Positions 21,477 to 34,953 of a stretch of 64,000 nucleotides of DNA are shown in pieces. The stretch's first letter is position 1, and the number at the start of each line of letters is the position of its first letter. The translations under genes were made by a program, and so were the position numbers. The DNA comes from Ecdyonurus torrentis (taxonomy: Eukaryota; Arthropoda; Insecta; Ephemeroptera; Heptageniidae): contig OX439133.1 in assembly GCA_949318235.1 (NCBI GenBank), positions 12,607,646 through 12,671,645 on the forward strand. Direction: 5' to 3'. Under the pieces are notes generated by a model. That model was not told where the DNA came from. It saw only the letters and a program-made list of their open reading frames with translations, and did not search any database.

Positions 21477-22051
21477 CTATTTTAACTGGTGACCCGCAGA
21501 GCTCAATGAGCAATATATAGTTTAAGGCTGAAATTATTTAAATTAATTTGAATTGGATAATTTGGACAGCAATTTAACATAATATTATTTGGCAGAGAGT
21601 ATATACATTACATTATTCACAACGAATAATAGACATGAATAAATTATTATACTGAATAAAAAATAAAATTTCTTTATACTCTTTTAACATAAAGATAATT
21701 ACTAATTACTTTTATCAATAATTTATATTCATATATATTATAACAAAAAAAAAGTAAAAGTAAAATATCATTCTAATATATGTATAGCTTAAATTTCTTA
21801 AAATGCATGTAAGGCCATATTTTTAAGATATTTTGCATTTTTTTTTTTTATTTATATATTTATTTTTTAGTTTATTTTATAAATTTACATTATTTTCTAA
21901 AGTTAACTGAAAATGATGCATATAAAGAAAAAAAAGTCTTCTCTGTAAATCATTTATTATTTTTTGCTCTTCTCATATTGATATATAATATATATTTGTA
22001 ATAACATCTTTGTATTGCAGCTTCAATTACTTTTAAGTATTGTGCACTGAT
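21477..22051. other. AT-rich intergenic DNA
   Basis: No gene, palindrome or tandem repeat noticed. Confidence 0.4.
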
Positions 22052-22053
22052 AT

Positions 22054-22140
<87 letters not shown>
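22052..22140. repeat. (TA)n microsatellite
   Basis: About 88 bp of uninterrupted AT/TA dinucleotides. Confidence 0.95.
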
Positions 22141-22145
<5 letters not shown>

Positions 22146-22712
22146 GTATTGTTTTACAAGCTTAATTTTTATTTATTTTAATTTAACTCAAATGTACTGT
22201 ACTGTACATATTTATCAGACAGCAAAAGTTATATAAAAATTGAAGACTTTTTGCTCTGAAATCTAAAAGATGATTCCTTTAAATACTTTTACAATTTTGT
22301 TTTTTTGGAAATATGCAATGGGAGCTGTGATATAACTGCAACATTGCCTAATATGATAAAAATTTGGCATTCCTTAAAATTTTATTCTACCGACGTATCT
22401 CAAAAAAGGGATTTTTTTTAACATGCCATATTGAAATTTACTGTAAGTATCAAATTTAAATACGGGGGAAATATTTTTTTTAGAGAAAAATTTAGCATTT
22501 TTTTTATTATTTTTTTATATTGATTATAGTGATTAGATTAACCTTTTTTTTTTTTTTTTTTAACATTGCAATAATTATAAGGTATACTTTAATTCAAAAT
22601 TATGTCTACATATTATTTCAGACACCAGTAGTTTCTAGAAAATATTCCATAATAAACTTAAATCCAAAAAGTAGGCGGTACTTATGTTTTTGTAAACAAA
22701 GTATATCATTAT

Positions 22713-22720
22713 TATAAATA
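22713..22720 (+). promoter_or_regulatory. TATA box of the two-helix membrane protein gene
   Basis: TATAAATA followed at once by a GC-rich patch (GCGGGTCGGGCGCTCCGCTC), unusual in this AT-rich DNA. It would place transcription start near 22744, just upstream of the untranslated exon ending at 22908. Confidence 0.5.
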
Positions 22721-22743
22721 TGCGGGTCGGGCGCTCCGCTCAC

Positions 22744-22908
22744 CATAGGAGAGAAGTGGGGCGCGATACAAGTCAGTTAACAATAAACAGCGCTAGAGAA
22801 AGGACGTAAATATTTGACAACCGCAGCTGGCTATATTAATTAAAAACACTACTTGCCAGACAGTAACTGCTAATTAATTTTCTCTTCAAGATTAACATTT
22901 AATTAAAG
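22744..22908 (+). other. Probable untranslated exon 1 of the two-helix membrane protein gene
   Basis: About 165 bp with no ATG, ending at a consensus donor AAAG/GTAAGC at 22908. The next good acceptor with a coding exon on this strand is at 27727, giving a 4.8-kb intron. The pairing is inferred from position and strand, not proven. Confidence 0.45.
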
Positions 22909-23429
22909 GTAAGCTTTTATTTTATATCTTGACTTTGAGGCCACAAAATATTTTTTTAAGATATGTTTTATTTTTCCCGATCGTATTTACATTTTGTATT
23001 ATTTCCTAGCTCTTTTTTTATGTCTTTATTTTGCGAGTTTATAGACATTTAGAAGGGCTTGGCTTGGCTTCCTAAAAATTCATAAAAGTTTAAGAGGCTA
23101 AATATATTTTAAGACAATATAAGGAATAATTAAAAATTGCTTTCTCACTAAAAAAAAAAAAAAAAAAAAAACAGTAGACTAGTGAGGAGGCTAGGTGAAA
23201 TTATAGATTTGTTAAAAAGCTTTTAGGCTTGATTTTTTTTCCGCAAGATGAATTAAATTATGTTCAAGGTGAAAATAATAATTATAAAAAAAAAATAAAA
23301 AAAAAATATATTGATCAAAATATATTATAACTTCATCTTTAGATAAAGAATTTTATGATAAATTTTGCTGTCTTAATTAAATCTTATATTTAATTTCTAA
23401 CGTTTTATAAATTTTTATTTCTTTTTTTT

Positions 23430-23481
<52 letters not shown>

Positions 23482-23900
23482 CTTTTTTTTTAATTTTTTT
23501 TTGCAATGAGTAAATTAAATTTTTACTTATTTTAAATAGAATGATACTAAAAATATTTTAATTGATATTAAACGTATGAATCATTTATGTCATTATATTA
23601 TTTATATTATAATGTCTAACATTTACTTTTTCATTTTCACTAATGCGTAATATTCGAAGAATAATTTTACTTGGTAAATCATTATGTTTTGGTATAAAAT
23701 GAAACAAATAAGATAAAATATCATATACACACTACAATTTTAAAAACAAAATTATTTGTATTCTGTACTATAATAATATTAAAATGTGTACACACAAAAA
23801 TTATTTGTCAACATATAATATACACAGTATCTATGTGCCCGTCTAATAATAATATTTACTTTTTTAAGTTATACGGTATAACAAGATTTCATCAAAACCT

Positions 23901-23951
<51 letters not shown>

Positions 23952-24186
23952 ATAGCTATACATTGTATTAGCAACAATTTAAAGTTGTGTGTCTAAATAC
24001 ATATTATTATAGTCCTATATGGTATCTTGCAAGAGAGTATGTGAATGTATTTATATAGTATATTATAGTATGTATGGATGGCGATGAGCTTCAATGAAGG
24101 TTATCGGGTACAGGATGGAAGAAATGCTTTAGGGTCCCCTCATTAGCATTGCGCAATTTTTATTTTTTTATTATTATTATACTATT

Positions 24187-24311
24187 AGGGTCGGACTGAC
24201 ACTCAAGGGGCCTCGTCCGCGAAAGGGGTGCAACACACCCTCTAGGGATGTAACCCTCTGGTTACGCACCTTTTTAGGGCCTTAGGGGCCTCCAAACAGG
24301 GGGGGGGGGCA
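24187..24311. mobile_element. Truncated hAT MITE
   Basis: Starts TAGGGTCGGACTGACA and shares GGGGCCT(C/G)GTCCGC, AAAGGGGTG and CCTTAGGGGCCTCCAAACA with the 179-bp element at 21290. It breaks off in a G run, and no right end or target duplication is seen. Confidence 0.7.
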
Positions 24312-24811
24312 CTAGAAACAATTTTACGTATTTTAAATTAATATAACATTTAAAAGAAATTCACACCTCCGTTATATAATTATGTAATTATGTGAATATA
24401 ATTCAATTTACGTCACTATAGCGTGCATGTACGTATAGGTACATTAAAGATATTAATTACACTATACCTTATATGTATTCAATTACTTGTATGGTATAAA
24501 ATATCGATATAATTTGCATTTCTCGTTTGCAAAATATTTTTATTAAGAAATAATGAGATAAGTTATAATGAGATCGTATTATATTTTTGTTGTTGTATAA
24601 CGATCTGTCGCGATGCTCAAATATAGATATATAATTAATTAAACATAGTTTTAAAGGTCAATTATAGTAATATGAGTTAGAGAGTTTTTTTTTTCCCCGG
24701 GCCACCTGTAAATCTTTATTACAGTTAAATTGAATTGTGCATATAAAATAAAATAATTCTTTATTTATATATCTATAAGATACATATAAGATATTAACAT
24801 ACATCATACTA

Positions 24812-25079
24812 TATAGGGTGGGTGCGCATGACGTCATTCTGATTGATTTTCGATGCTCTTCTTGAGCAATGAATAACATAGCACATCAGCATACGACAAA
24901 CGTAGTTTTAGGACTTGAAAAACTTGAAAAACTAATTCAACCTGTTAATTAACAGCAACAATGCTCTCAAAAATATTACAAAGTATTTTTAAACTGGCAA
25001 AATGAATAATTTTCCTATACTAGCTTATGTTATTTAGCGCTCACTTATGGCGTCAACTTTAACATGAAACCACCCTATA
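24812..25079 (-). mobile_element. Family F element copy 1
   Basis: Inverted ends TATAGGGTGG and CCACCCTATA. It contains CATGACGTCATTCTGA, TTGAGCAATGAATAACAT, AGCAACAATGCTCTC and AACTGGCAAAATGA, all shared with the other family F copies. Confidence 0.75.
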
Positions 25080-27214
25080 TATTAAATAGATATTTTTTTT
25101 AACTCGATTTAAAATAAAAAGCATTAAAGTATCAAGAAATATTTTACATTTTTTCACCACATTGTACATTCACTTATTTAGCTATAGAATTTTTTATTAA
25201 TATGTAATTTTTGATCAAATTTTATACATTCGAGATCTAATACTTTTTGGTAATGAATTAAATAATGTATTGTATTGTAAATACTACACTTGCTGGAGGC
25301 TATAGAGTTTGTTATGACTGATGAGAAGGCATGTGATTTATAAGATTCAAAATTTGTTATTTCAAGACAATGGTCACATGTATAAGGTTTACTCTCTCAC
25401 ATGGTGGTCACAAGATAGAAAAAGAAGAAAAAAACTTAATTTTAGTGGAGGGTAAAATATTATACAAGAAGCTTTTCGGGAGTAAAATTCATAGTTACAA
25501 ATTTTACATGGAAATAGCACCCATTTTTGTTTTTTAATGTGCGTATTTTAATTAATAATCAGTGTTTATATTACTGTAAAAATTATTTAGATATTTGTTT
25601 TTACAACTCAAATCAAGTCAAATCAGAGCAGTTTCTTATTTTCAGCCTGAATAAATAAATTAATATAATTGAGATATGAGATATAATTATTGAAAATTAT
25701 TATTTTATACTTTTCCACATTATATAACGTACAATATTGAATGTAATGTATTATTCGTTATTATCAAAATTTAAATAATTTAAAATAAAAACTATGTATT
25801 TATATTTTATAAGCATGCATAATTAGATTTTGTATAGTGCTTACAAATGTGTTTTGTTGCATCTTTGCTTTATTTCTAATTATAGAAATTAATTTAATTT
25901 TTATTTATTTATTTTTTAATGAATATTCTTTTATACATTTTATATATATGCAATAGCGCTACAAATTTATAACAATTTTATTGACATTAATGCTATTTTA
26001 ATATTACAATTTACTAATTAAAGAAAATTATGTAAAAAAAACACTTTTCTGAAAGAAAAAAAAATGCAAAAAATAACAAAGAAAAAATCAAAATCTTTCA
26101 GTAAAAAAAAAAAAAAAAAAAAAAAAAAACTGATCCTTATTACATGATAAATCGTTAATAAGTAATTATATTTTTTGAGAGTGCTTTATTTGTTATTATT
26201 ATTTATTCCGCATAAAATTTAAATATATAGGTCATTCCTTTTTCATACAACAAATAAATAAATTTACTATATTACATAATTTATATAATACAAATAATTG
26301 AAGCTAAAATTTTATATACAGTATTTCAGTATGAAATAATATAAAAATGAACTTTATTGTTGCAGTGGAAATTTCTATTACAGATTTCAAAGAAACATTA
26401 GTAGGTTCATAAGGTCAACTTATATTTTAATTCTTTATATACTATAACGTCATTGTTTACTTATTGCCATGGCAACTGCTTTAAACTGACTTGATATATT
26501 ATTGAAAAAAGAAAAATACTTCCATTGTTTGATTAACTATTCACGAGACGTGAAATATAGCACGGATATTTCTCAGTATTATACTGACTCATTTTATTTT
26601 TAAGACGTATATTTATGTATGTATGGTTATAAATGATAATTTTATTTGTTAATAAACAATAAGTGAAATTGAAAAATACTCTGTAAATTTAAAACTAATG
26701 TTTGTTTGAATTTTAGTTAAATTATGTTTACATTACAAATATCAATAAACTTTGGCACAGTTTCAAATATATATAAAAAAACAAGTGCAGAAGTGGCATG
26801 TTTTTTTTTTTTTTTTTTTTTTTTTTCCCTGTTGTTATTTATAGCATTTTTGTCTCATTTAAATTTTTTTTAAATATTAATAATAATATTAAGAATCGAA
26901 AATATGTCATATAACATAAATATATGAATGGAAAATTGATTCTTGCATTTCATAAAATGTTTACATATTTTTAAAATTTATTTATTATTTTTTTTTTGTA
27001 TTAGTTATATTTTATTAAAACTATAAAAAAAAGTGTAACAAAACAAAAACCAACTACAGTAGTGTAGTCAACTCTAGGCTACACTTTTTTTTTTTTTTTT
27101 TTTTGCTCTATTTGTTTTTTCTTTAGCGTTTTGACTGTAAATGAATATTCAATGTTTCTATAATCGATTATGATGACGTACCAAGCAAAGGCGCACACGG
27201 AGAAAAATAGCTAC

Positions 27215-27412
27215 GTTAATAATTATGCTAGTTCATTTTCAGCATTATTTGTTCAATACAGCATAATTTATGCTATTTTGCATAATAATTATGTTACAAA
27301 TAATAATTATTATGTTGTACAGGATAAATATTTATGTTGTTCTAAATTAAGCATTATTTATGCTATAATAACATAAATGCAGCATAAATAATGTTATTTA
27401 TTCTTTCCGTGC
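27215..27412. repeat. Family J repeat copy 1, built of GCATAA/TTATGC units
   Basis: Dense with CAGCATAATTTATGCTAT-like units. A second copy with the same order of units is at 58175-58385 (shared TTGTTCAATACAGCATAA and AATGCAGCATAAATAATG). Confidence 0.6.
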
Positions 27413-27736
27413 ACTAGAATTTTTTTCAACGTTATTTAACCTTACGCTCTTTATTACGTAATATTATTATTTATATTATATTACGCTTAATGGGAAGCAT
27501 TTTTTTTTTTTTTTTTTTTTTTTTGAGATTTTTAAGAAAACTACAATTAATATTAATTCTGAAAATTTTTAAATGAGAGATACTGTGCATGTATATGTTT
27601 TAACGTGTTTTTTTTATTCATTTTATTTTTTAAAAAACCACCGGTAAGGAGCATTGACAACAATTATTTCATCAATATGCACACATAATTCCACCTCAAT
27701 ATTAAAATAAACTCTATTCTGTTCCAGAACATAAAG

Positions 27737-29825
27737 ATGTACGAGGATTCTCCGGTACAATGGGGCTCCAGCATGGATTGGTTAGTCACGATATTAGCTG
27801 TTCCCTGCCTGGTGCTACTGTCTATATTGTTGTTGTCTGAAGCTGTAGAGGACCCTACACCAGAGGAGAGAACACAGATTTTGATCGCAGCTATCATGCT
27901 ACTTATCATATCTGTGTTTGTTTGTTGTTATGTCACAAGACGTTTAGGACTTACCTGTTGCATTGCTTGGAGTACAAACTCGGTAATTATATTTTTTATA
28001 TTCTAACACAAATTATTTAATTTTTTATATAATTAATTTTTATGTCACTGTTGATGATATTCGTAACCCTGTTCCCTTGCTTCAAAAAATGCGCAATAGT
28101 GTTTAGTTTATCGGTTTAGCGCGCGGGGAGACGTGGGGAAAGCTAAGTTCCCTTAATTTAACATTACGCTTATGGGGAAAAAACACTTTTTTTTTTTTTT
28201 TTTTTTTGAGAAAACTACTCCACCGATTACGGAGAAATTTAAATTAGAAATACTAGACATACTTTTACGTGTTTTTAGCCACAGAAATGTTTTACGGATT
28301 TTTTTAAACCGATAACCTCCAATCCATTTAACAAAGCATTGGGTGATCGGCATTTTTACGTGTTTTAGAGGAAAAAAAGTGTTTACAAACCATTATTAAC
28401 ATCAATGTAAACTTAAGTTATCATGATTTAATTATCATGATTTAATTATCATGATTTAATTATCAAATTTAGTTATCAAATTTAAATTATTATTCTTTAA
28501 ATGTAGCAGAAAAGGTCATTTATATATAAAGCTGCGTTTAAACGTCATTTTATTATATAATTATTCTTTAGGCAATGGAGTTTATTAGTGAGGTACACGT
28601 GACAAAATAAGGATTACCTTATTTTCAATCCTTTATAGCATATGTGTGAATTTTTATTTCTTCTTCTTTTTTTGAGAAAACTACTGCACTGTAAATATAA
28701 AATAATGCTATCAAAGGCTTTTACATATTTTAAACGAGTAAAAAAATATTAAGAATTTTCATCATCATCGATAACCTAATAATTCACATCATTAAATTTT
28801 AATTTCATTTTTCAACAATTTCCCCTTTAGACCTTTTTTTTTTTTTTTTTTTTTTTTTCATTAATATTATTTTGAAATGATTACCATATTATTTTGTTCA
28901 GTATTTGCATTATGCAAGTAGGCATAGGTAGGAAAAAGTTGCAGCCTGTGCTGTTATTTTGCGAGTTTTAAAAATTATTTAAAAATACTTAAAGACGTAG
29001 AACACCTTGAACAAAAAAGTTGCCTAATATCCTAACATACCCAAATATCAACATTATTTTGGTCGGAGTCATTGATTTCTAATTTATTTTCCATTTACAA
29101 AGTGTCAGTTGCGGGTTTACTACGTCACAGCTCGCCTGTTTCCGCGCGCGTGGACCAGGCGAGCTGTGACGTAGTAAACCCGCAACTGACATTTTGTAAG
29201 TGGAAAATAAATTAGAAATCAATGACTCCGGCCAAAATAATGTTGATATTTGGGTATGTTAGGATATTAGGCAAGTTTTTTGTTCAAGGTGTTCTACGCC
29301 TTTAATAAACTCAAAAATTAAAAATTCGCAGTACAATGTTCTCTTTTAGAATATGCAATAAAATTACATCCTAATTTTTTTATTGTCTTCCTCATTTTTA
29401 AATTGTATTGATTTAAATAGGAATTATGTTGCTATGCAAGGTTATAAGAAATAAATGAATGTCAATGCCCCTTTACACATTTAAATAAACAGTACATACA
29501 TCTATAAATTCCTAATGAAACTGAAGTCCACAATTCAATGAAAAAAATTATTAAAAAAATAAATAAATAAAATCATTAATCAACAAATAAATAATAAAAA
29601 TTCCTTTTTTTCTTCTGTTTACAGCCTCAAAGACAATTACTTTTAACACCTGCAATAAGTTACGATACTTTTGTCAATATGGATAACCTTGAGACACCAA
29701 TCAAGGTCAAAGTTCATTCATTAAAAATTAAACCAGAAATACATATGAGTACCAGTTCAGGACAAAGAGCTTCAATGGAACAACAATGTTATCAAAATTT
29801 AAGACCACAAGAAGATAACGGTTGA
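27737..29825 (+). CDS. Two-helix membrane hairpin protein, 148 residues (two coding exons)
   Basis: Coding exons are 27737-27982 (82 codons) and 29625-29825 (66 codons plus TGA). The exon containing the ATG begins at 27728 after TTCTGTTCCAG; the intron donor is TCG/GTAATT and the acceptor TTCTGTTTACAG/CCT, with the frame unbroken (phase 0). The protein has a short N-terminus (MYEDSPVQWG), a hydrophobic helix at about 15-34, a short acidic loop (VEDPTPEERTQ, 37-47), a second helix at about 48-66, then TRR and a hydrophilic tail. By the positive-inside rule both ends should face the cytosol. Cysteine pairs C63-C64 and C74-C75 beside helix 2 could be lipidated. There is no signal peptide or enzymatic motif, and I recognise no family; small vertebrate TMEM hairpin proteins have a similar shape only. 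The exons have coding-like composition amid AT-rich introns, supporting a real gene. Confidence 0.8.
28103..28370 (+). mobile_element. Family K repeat copy 1 (in intron 2)
   Basis: GGTTTAGCGCGCGGGGAGAC, CGTGGGGAAAGCTAAG, ATTACGCTTATGGGG, a T run, TTTGAGAAAACTACT, TTTTACGTGTTTT and CGATAACCTCC. The same text in reverse is at 53255-53515, with broken copies at 30700-30870 and 61512-62395. Confidence 0.65.
28989..29305. mobile_element. Family B palindromic MITE copy 1 (TTAA-flanked)
   Basis: Two arms of about 150 bp around the GC-rich centre CCGCGCGCGTGG (about 29148). Ends TTAAAGACGTAGAACACCTT and AAGGTGTTCTACGCCTTTAA share the flanking TTAA. Arms share GTCAGTTGCGGGTTTACTAC and CAGCTCGCCTG. 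Lies inside intron 2 of the membrane protein gene. Confidence 0.85.
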
Positions 29826-30099
29826 AAGATTTTTTTAAAATTTTATTTTGTGTATTCCTATATAACTATAACAACAATTATATAACCAAATATATAATGA
29901 TCCATATCATTTTGGGAAAAAATCTCTTTGAAACGAGATTTTTTTCTTATTTCCTATACTATGTATTTTGAGTTGTATCATATTGCTATATAATTAGCAT
30001 TATGTTAATTTTTAATTTAAGAATTAATTATAATGTTTTTTATATAGCAATTTTACTTTAATAAAAAAAATTATATATATAAATATATAAATTCCTTGT

Positions 30100-30105
30100 A
30101 ATAAA
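30100..30105 (+). terminator. Poly(A) signal of the membrane protein gene
   Basis: AATAAA followed by a GT/T-rich stretch (TGTGTTTGTTTTTTTATG), the usual downstream element, 275 bp after the stop codon. Another AATAAA lies about 40 bp upstream. Confidence 0.55.
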
Positions 30106-30229
30106 TGTGTTTGTTTTTTTATGTATCTATCCTTTGTAGTATTCCTTTCAATTATTATATAACTAGAAAAATATCACAATAGAATAAATTATTTTAAAAA
30201 TATCACATTCTTGTGTGAAAAAAATAGCA

Positions 30230-30543
30230 TTAAAGGCGTAGAACACCTTGGACAACAAACTTGCCTAATATCCTAACATACCTAAATATCATCTTTAATT
30301 TGGGCGGAGTCATTGATTTATAATTTATTTTCAATTCAAATGTCAGTTGCGGGTTTACTACGTCACAGCTCGCCTGGTTCACGCGCGCGGAAACAGGCGA
30401 GCTGTGACGTAATAAACCCGCAACTGACATTTTGTGAATTGAAAATAAATTAGAAATCAATGACTCCGCCCAAATTAAAGATGATATTTAGGTTTGTTAG
30501 GATATTAGGCAAGTTTGTTATTCAAGGTGTTCTACGCCTTTAA
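30230..30543. mobile_element. Family B palindromic MITE copy 2 (TTAA-flanked)
   Basis: TTAAAGGCGTAGAACACCTT at the left and AAGGTGTTCTACGCCTTTAA at the right are exact inverses. GC-rich centre CACGCGCGCGG. It lies 125 bp past the poly(A) signal. Confidence 0.88.
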
Positions 30544-30699
30544 GGATAAAAATGAGCCAGAGCTCATGCAAAATAATGCTTTTTACGTAAAATTCATTTA
30601 AAAAAATAGAAATGATCTGCATTAAAAATTGCACCTCTTCTTATGTATAATAATATAAAAAAGTTTTAATGCTTCTTGCTGGCGATTACGTAGCACCAA

Positions 30700-30860
30700 T
30701 TAGAGACACGCTAGAAAAATGTGGGGGAAACCTTAATTTAACATTGCTTTCATAACAAAGAAAAAGAGTTGTTGGTTCTTTTTAATTTTTGAGAAAAAAA
30801 AATATTGAAAAAATCTAAAAGAGGGATACAAGACATTCTCTAACGTGTTTTCAACCAGTA

Positions 30861-30870
<10 letters not shown>
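30700..30870 (+). mobile_element. Family K repeat, partial copy
   Basis: GTGGGGGAAACCTTAATTTA, a TTTTGAGAAAA patch and TTCTCTAACGTGTTTT match family K loosely; it ends in an A run (30861-30891). Confidence 0.45.
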
Positions 30871-30893
<23 letters not shown>

Positions 30894-31120
30894 ATCGTCG
30901 CGTCCAATAAAATGTACTTCACATTTAAATAGCTTTGCACCGCACGAACAAAACAGGCCATGCCATGTAGGACGTTTCTATAAATGAGATTGTTTGTTAT
31001 TCAATCAGATTTTAAAGACCACACATAGCTGAAGATAATATTTGTCCAGTCAACAAATATTAGTAAAGCAATATAATACAAATATATAGTAGTATGTACA
31101 ATGAATATTACTGAAAAATT

Positions 31121-31132
31121 AGAGAGAGAGAA

Positions 31133-31183
<51 letters not shown>
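31121..31183. repeat. (AG)n microsatellite
   Basis: AG dinucleotides with two AAAG interruptions near the left end. Confidence 0.95.
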
Positions 31184-31186
<3 letters not shown>

Positions 31187-34100
31187 TGATGCATTGTACA
31201 CAAATTAATACACATTTCAAGTATCCTACAGTATATGCAACCAACGGTGCACATAAGAACGAAAAGTTGCCTATATTTCAAGGGGCTAAATAGTAAAATT
31301 ATTAGAATTCACGACTTACTTTAGAATTTTTTGCATTATTGCAAAATCTGTGATCATCAAGTTCTTTTTTCCATAAGAAAAGCATTCAGAAAACAATTTA
31401 ATCACTAAATCAGATTGCCAATTTTGATCAATTTGTGTGTTTGAAAAATAATCGTGCATTTTTTTTTTTTTTTTTTTTTACATTTTACAAAAAAAAAATT
31501 AAAAAAAAAATATTTTACCAGTGAAAGCACGTTAGATAAAATGACAAATCACAGATGACAAGGGAAAAGAAGAGAGCTTAGATCCCAAGTTAACTATTTA
31601 TTAGCATTTAACTCTGCAATTTTTTTTTTATTTAAAGTACAATTCTTTGCCAAAGTCAAAGAGTTTAAAGTAAAGTATGAAGTGTGAAGTTTTTATGTAT
31701 GCTTTTTAAAAAAAGATACGAACCTAATTTTTGTTATAAATAGCACCCATGGCCTGAAACATCAATTATAAATTCTATAAGCATAATGTGTAAAAAAATA
31801 AAAAATAATAATAGTGACTATTTTTTTTATCTCACCTACCTTCTCGAATATGTTTTGGAAGTATAAAGTTTTAACTTTCACCGCTAGATGTAGACTCTTG
31901 TAATGTTATAAGGCTAAAAAAATATTATATACAATAATAAGGGTAGTTCAGTTTATTTGAAGACTTTAACGTGTGTATACTCATCACTTTGTGGAAACAC
32001 GTGACTTTTGTTTACATTGTTGTGATGTGACACGTCACACGTGTCACTCTATTCCTAAATACGTTCCATACTATGAGTTACAAAAAAGTCACAATTATAT
32101 AAGAGCTTAAACATTTTAATTTAATATAGTTTTACGTTGGTGAATTTTTTAAATATAATAAATAATTTATGCATCTTTTTGAGTTTTTTTTTTTTTTTTT
32201 TTTTTTTTAGGTACGAAAATGAATTAAATTAAAAATTTTTTAAGCTGTATTTGAAACTGATTGTGAATGTGACCGTGCTTTTCTTGCTTCTTGCTTCTGT
32301 TAATAATGCAAAAATAGGTAAGTTTTTTTTACTTAAATATTATACTTCAGTCTTCTAGTCTTTATTTAAATCTATTGACTAATAAAGGAACAACTGTTTT
32401 GAGGCCGACTTCATACGATTTCAGCCACAACTGATTCCGTTTCTACCTACTACGCAATGCGCAGTACATTAAAACGGAAGCGGATGTGAGCAAAATTGCT
32501 TATCAAAACAGTTGTTCCCAGTCATTTGTCTGGCCTTAACTTTGCCTTTACAAAATTATTTTTCTTCAATATTTTAGCATAAAGATGATATTTATTTATT
32601 ATACGAGTTTTTGAACAAATTAAATTACTTTATTGTAAAACAAATAATGTCTAGAATAATTATAATTGCAAAATTACACCGTGTCTTTTTTTTTTTTTTT
32701 TTTTTTTTTTTATTATTATTTTTTTTTTTTAGGAAATATTCTTATTCTTATAATATACCTTAAAGGGTCTTAACTAGACTCAAGTTTGTTTAAAAATTGT
32801 CCACAATTTTTTTTATACTAACATTTAATTATGTAAATAATTATAAATTATTAAGTTTTAATTTTAAATTAATAATTAAGGCATTATGATGGCCTTGAAA
32901 CCCCCAAAACATTAACCAGAAATAAACATGTAAAAGATACACAATATAAGCAAAATATTTTGATAATTTAATAAACATTTTGTTATAAGATATTGAAAAA
33001 AATAATGCAACTAAATAAATCTAAAGTTAGACATATTTATTTATCCCTATATTTTATATTGTAATAAAATCAAGGAATTCTCTACAGAAAAAAAAAAAGA
33101 AGAAGCTATACATATACAGGAGGCTGTATAAATTTTCATCCACTGAATAAATACGGAATCCGTATATATTAGAAATAAATTGTGTTTACAAAAAAAAAAA
33201 AAAAAAAAAAAAAGGAACTTTGTAAAACTTAAAATATAAAATACCATTATACAATATAAATTTCCCTTGTATACAGTATATTGTATAATACAGTATGATA
33301 CTAAAATCTACATTTTGATATTATAAATTTTCATAAACATGATAGCATCGTTAAAAATACATAAAACATAATTAAAATTTAAACTAAACAACATTCTAAT
33401 TTACGATGTCTACTGTAATATAAATATACTCAATTATTTTATTATTATGTGACAATTTTTTTAGCTTTACAGTATAATAATTTTTTGGTCTTAATCAAAG
33501 GTATTAAAATTAAAGATATTTTATACTACGTCATTTATTTATAAAGATTTTAAGAGAAAGATAAATAAATATCACGCTATATATAAGTTGACGTGTGTTT
33601 ACAAATTAACTCTAGTTTTTGTTTGTAAAAATCATGATAAAAAAAAAACTTTAAAGTTTGAACTTTTTTTTTTCACAATCATCAATCATATTAGCTGAAA
33701 ATATTTCAAATATTTGATATACATATTTTATTTTTATAAAATTTCATTTTTTTTTTTTTTTTTTTTTTTTTTTTGTGATATATGAATATTTTAAATTTTA
33801 TTAAAAATATCTGCTCTGCGGTATATTTTATATTATATTATTATAAAACACATTTTCTTGTTTTGGTTTTATTGAACATATTGTAAATAAAACACATATC
33901 CATTATTAAATTTATTATATTATATAAATTTATACATATATAGGGAAAGCATAACATAAACATTTAATTTTACAATATAATATATTATTATTGATTTATT
34001 GTTTGTATTTGTGTTTGTTTATTTATATTTGTTGATTTGTATACAATTCATTTGTTTACTTTCTAAAGTTATTATGATCTTTTATTTCTATATCTACATT

Positions 34101-34953
34101 TCACTTTAATAAGCGCTATACTAAAATACTTGCGTGATAATTTTTTATTTTTTTTAAATAACAACGAAAAACCCTTTCCGTGACAAAAAAACATTAAAAC
34201 GTATGTTTGAAAATACTTTTTTTTTTTATTAAAATCTTTGCAAGAAAGGAAGGAATTTTAAACTTAATTAACATGATTTTTTTTTCGTTGCTTTAATTTA
34301 TATATATAACAAAGGATATTTTATTGTTTAAATGAAAATAACTTGCAGGCATAATATAATATACAGTATATAACAGAGAGAGTGTGAGATTAAAGCAATC
34401 TTTTGTAACTGAGTATAAAAGCTAACTTTCAACTATATATATATTTACATAAAAGAACCGACAGTTCATTTTTAATTGAATTAAATATTATATTATAAAG
34501 TATATATGTGTGTATATGTTTAATTAATTTACTTTTCTCATGGTGTGAATTACAATTAAATTTAATATTTATTTAAAAGAATACCTACTCATGTATAAGT
34601 ACTTTACAATATAATATAAATATTATGTATGTTAAGGTAAGGTTAAGAAGAGGTAATTCATAATATAATATTGTGTGATGTTTACGTACGTAAAATATTT
34701 GTGCAGTAGACAAAGCGCTGTTCTTGCTGTATAAACTAAATGCTTTGAAGTTAAAATATAACGAACTTACATTGTTTGTACATGTTTTAATTAGTAAGCT
34801 TTGTTGTGTGTATGAGAGAAATATAAGTTTTAGCAAACTTCATATAGGAAAATTTACATATTAAATGAATAAATAAAAATGTTAAAGGGTATAAGGTAAG
34901 AATATAATTAGTGACCCAGAATATGTAAACATTAAAGAAGTATACTTTTAAAG
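31184..34953. other. AT-rich intergenic DNA, 3.8 kb
   Basis: No convincing gene. It holds A/T homopolymers (31462-31479, 32186-32208, 32686-32711, 33190-33212, 33747-33774) and a cluster of CACGTG/ACGTCA motifs near 31997-32045 (ACACGTGAC, GACACGTCACACGTGTCAC). It also holds an inverted repeat of family O at 32380-32520 (AACAACTGTTTTGA / TCAAAACAGTTGTT). Confidence 0.4.

Larger units (their letters stand above)
22909..27727 (+). other. Inferred intron 1 (4.8 kb) and its repeats
   Basis: No other gene seen. It holds (TTTA)n at about 23429-23480, a T run of about 46 at 23902-23947, a truncated hAT MITE (24187-24311), a family F element (24812-25079), A/T homopolymers and a family J element (27215-27412). 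The intron ends with TTCTGTTCCAG at 27727. Confidence 0.45.

Noticed and set aside
27664..27909. 81-codon minus-strand frame opposite the membrane protein exon
   Set aside because: Shadow of the plus-strand exon, which has splice sites, helices and a phase-matched second exon.
30230..30460. 76-codon minus-strand frame
   Set aside because: Lies wholly inside a family B palindrome.
32211..32317. Block with a poly-T/AG acceptor and a perfect AG/GTAAGT donor
   Set aside because: No open frame, and poly-T followed by AG is frequent here; at best a non-coding exon.
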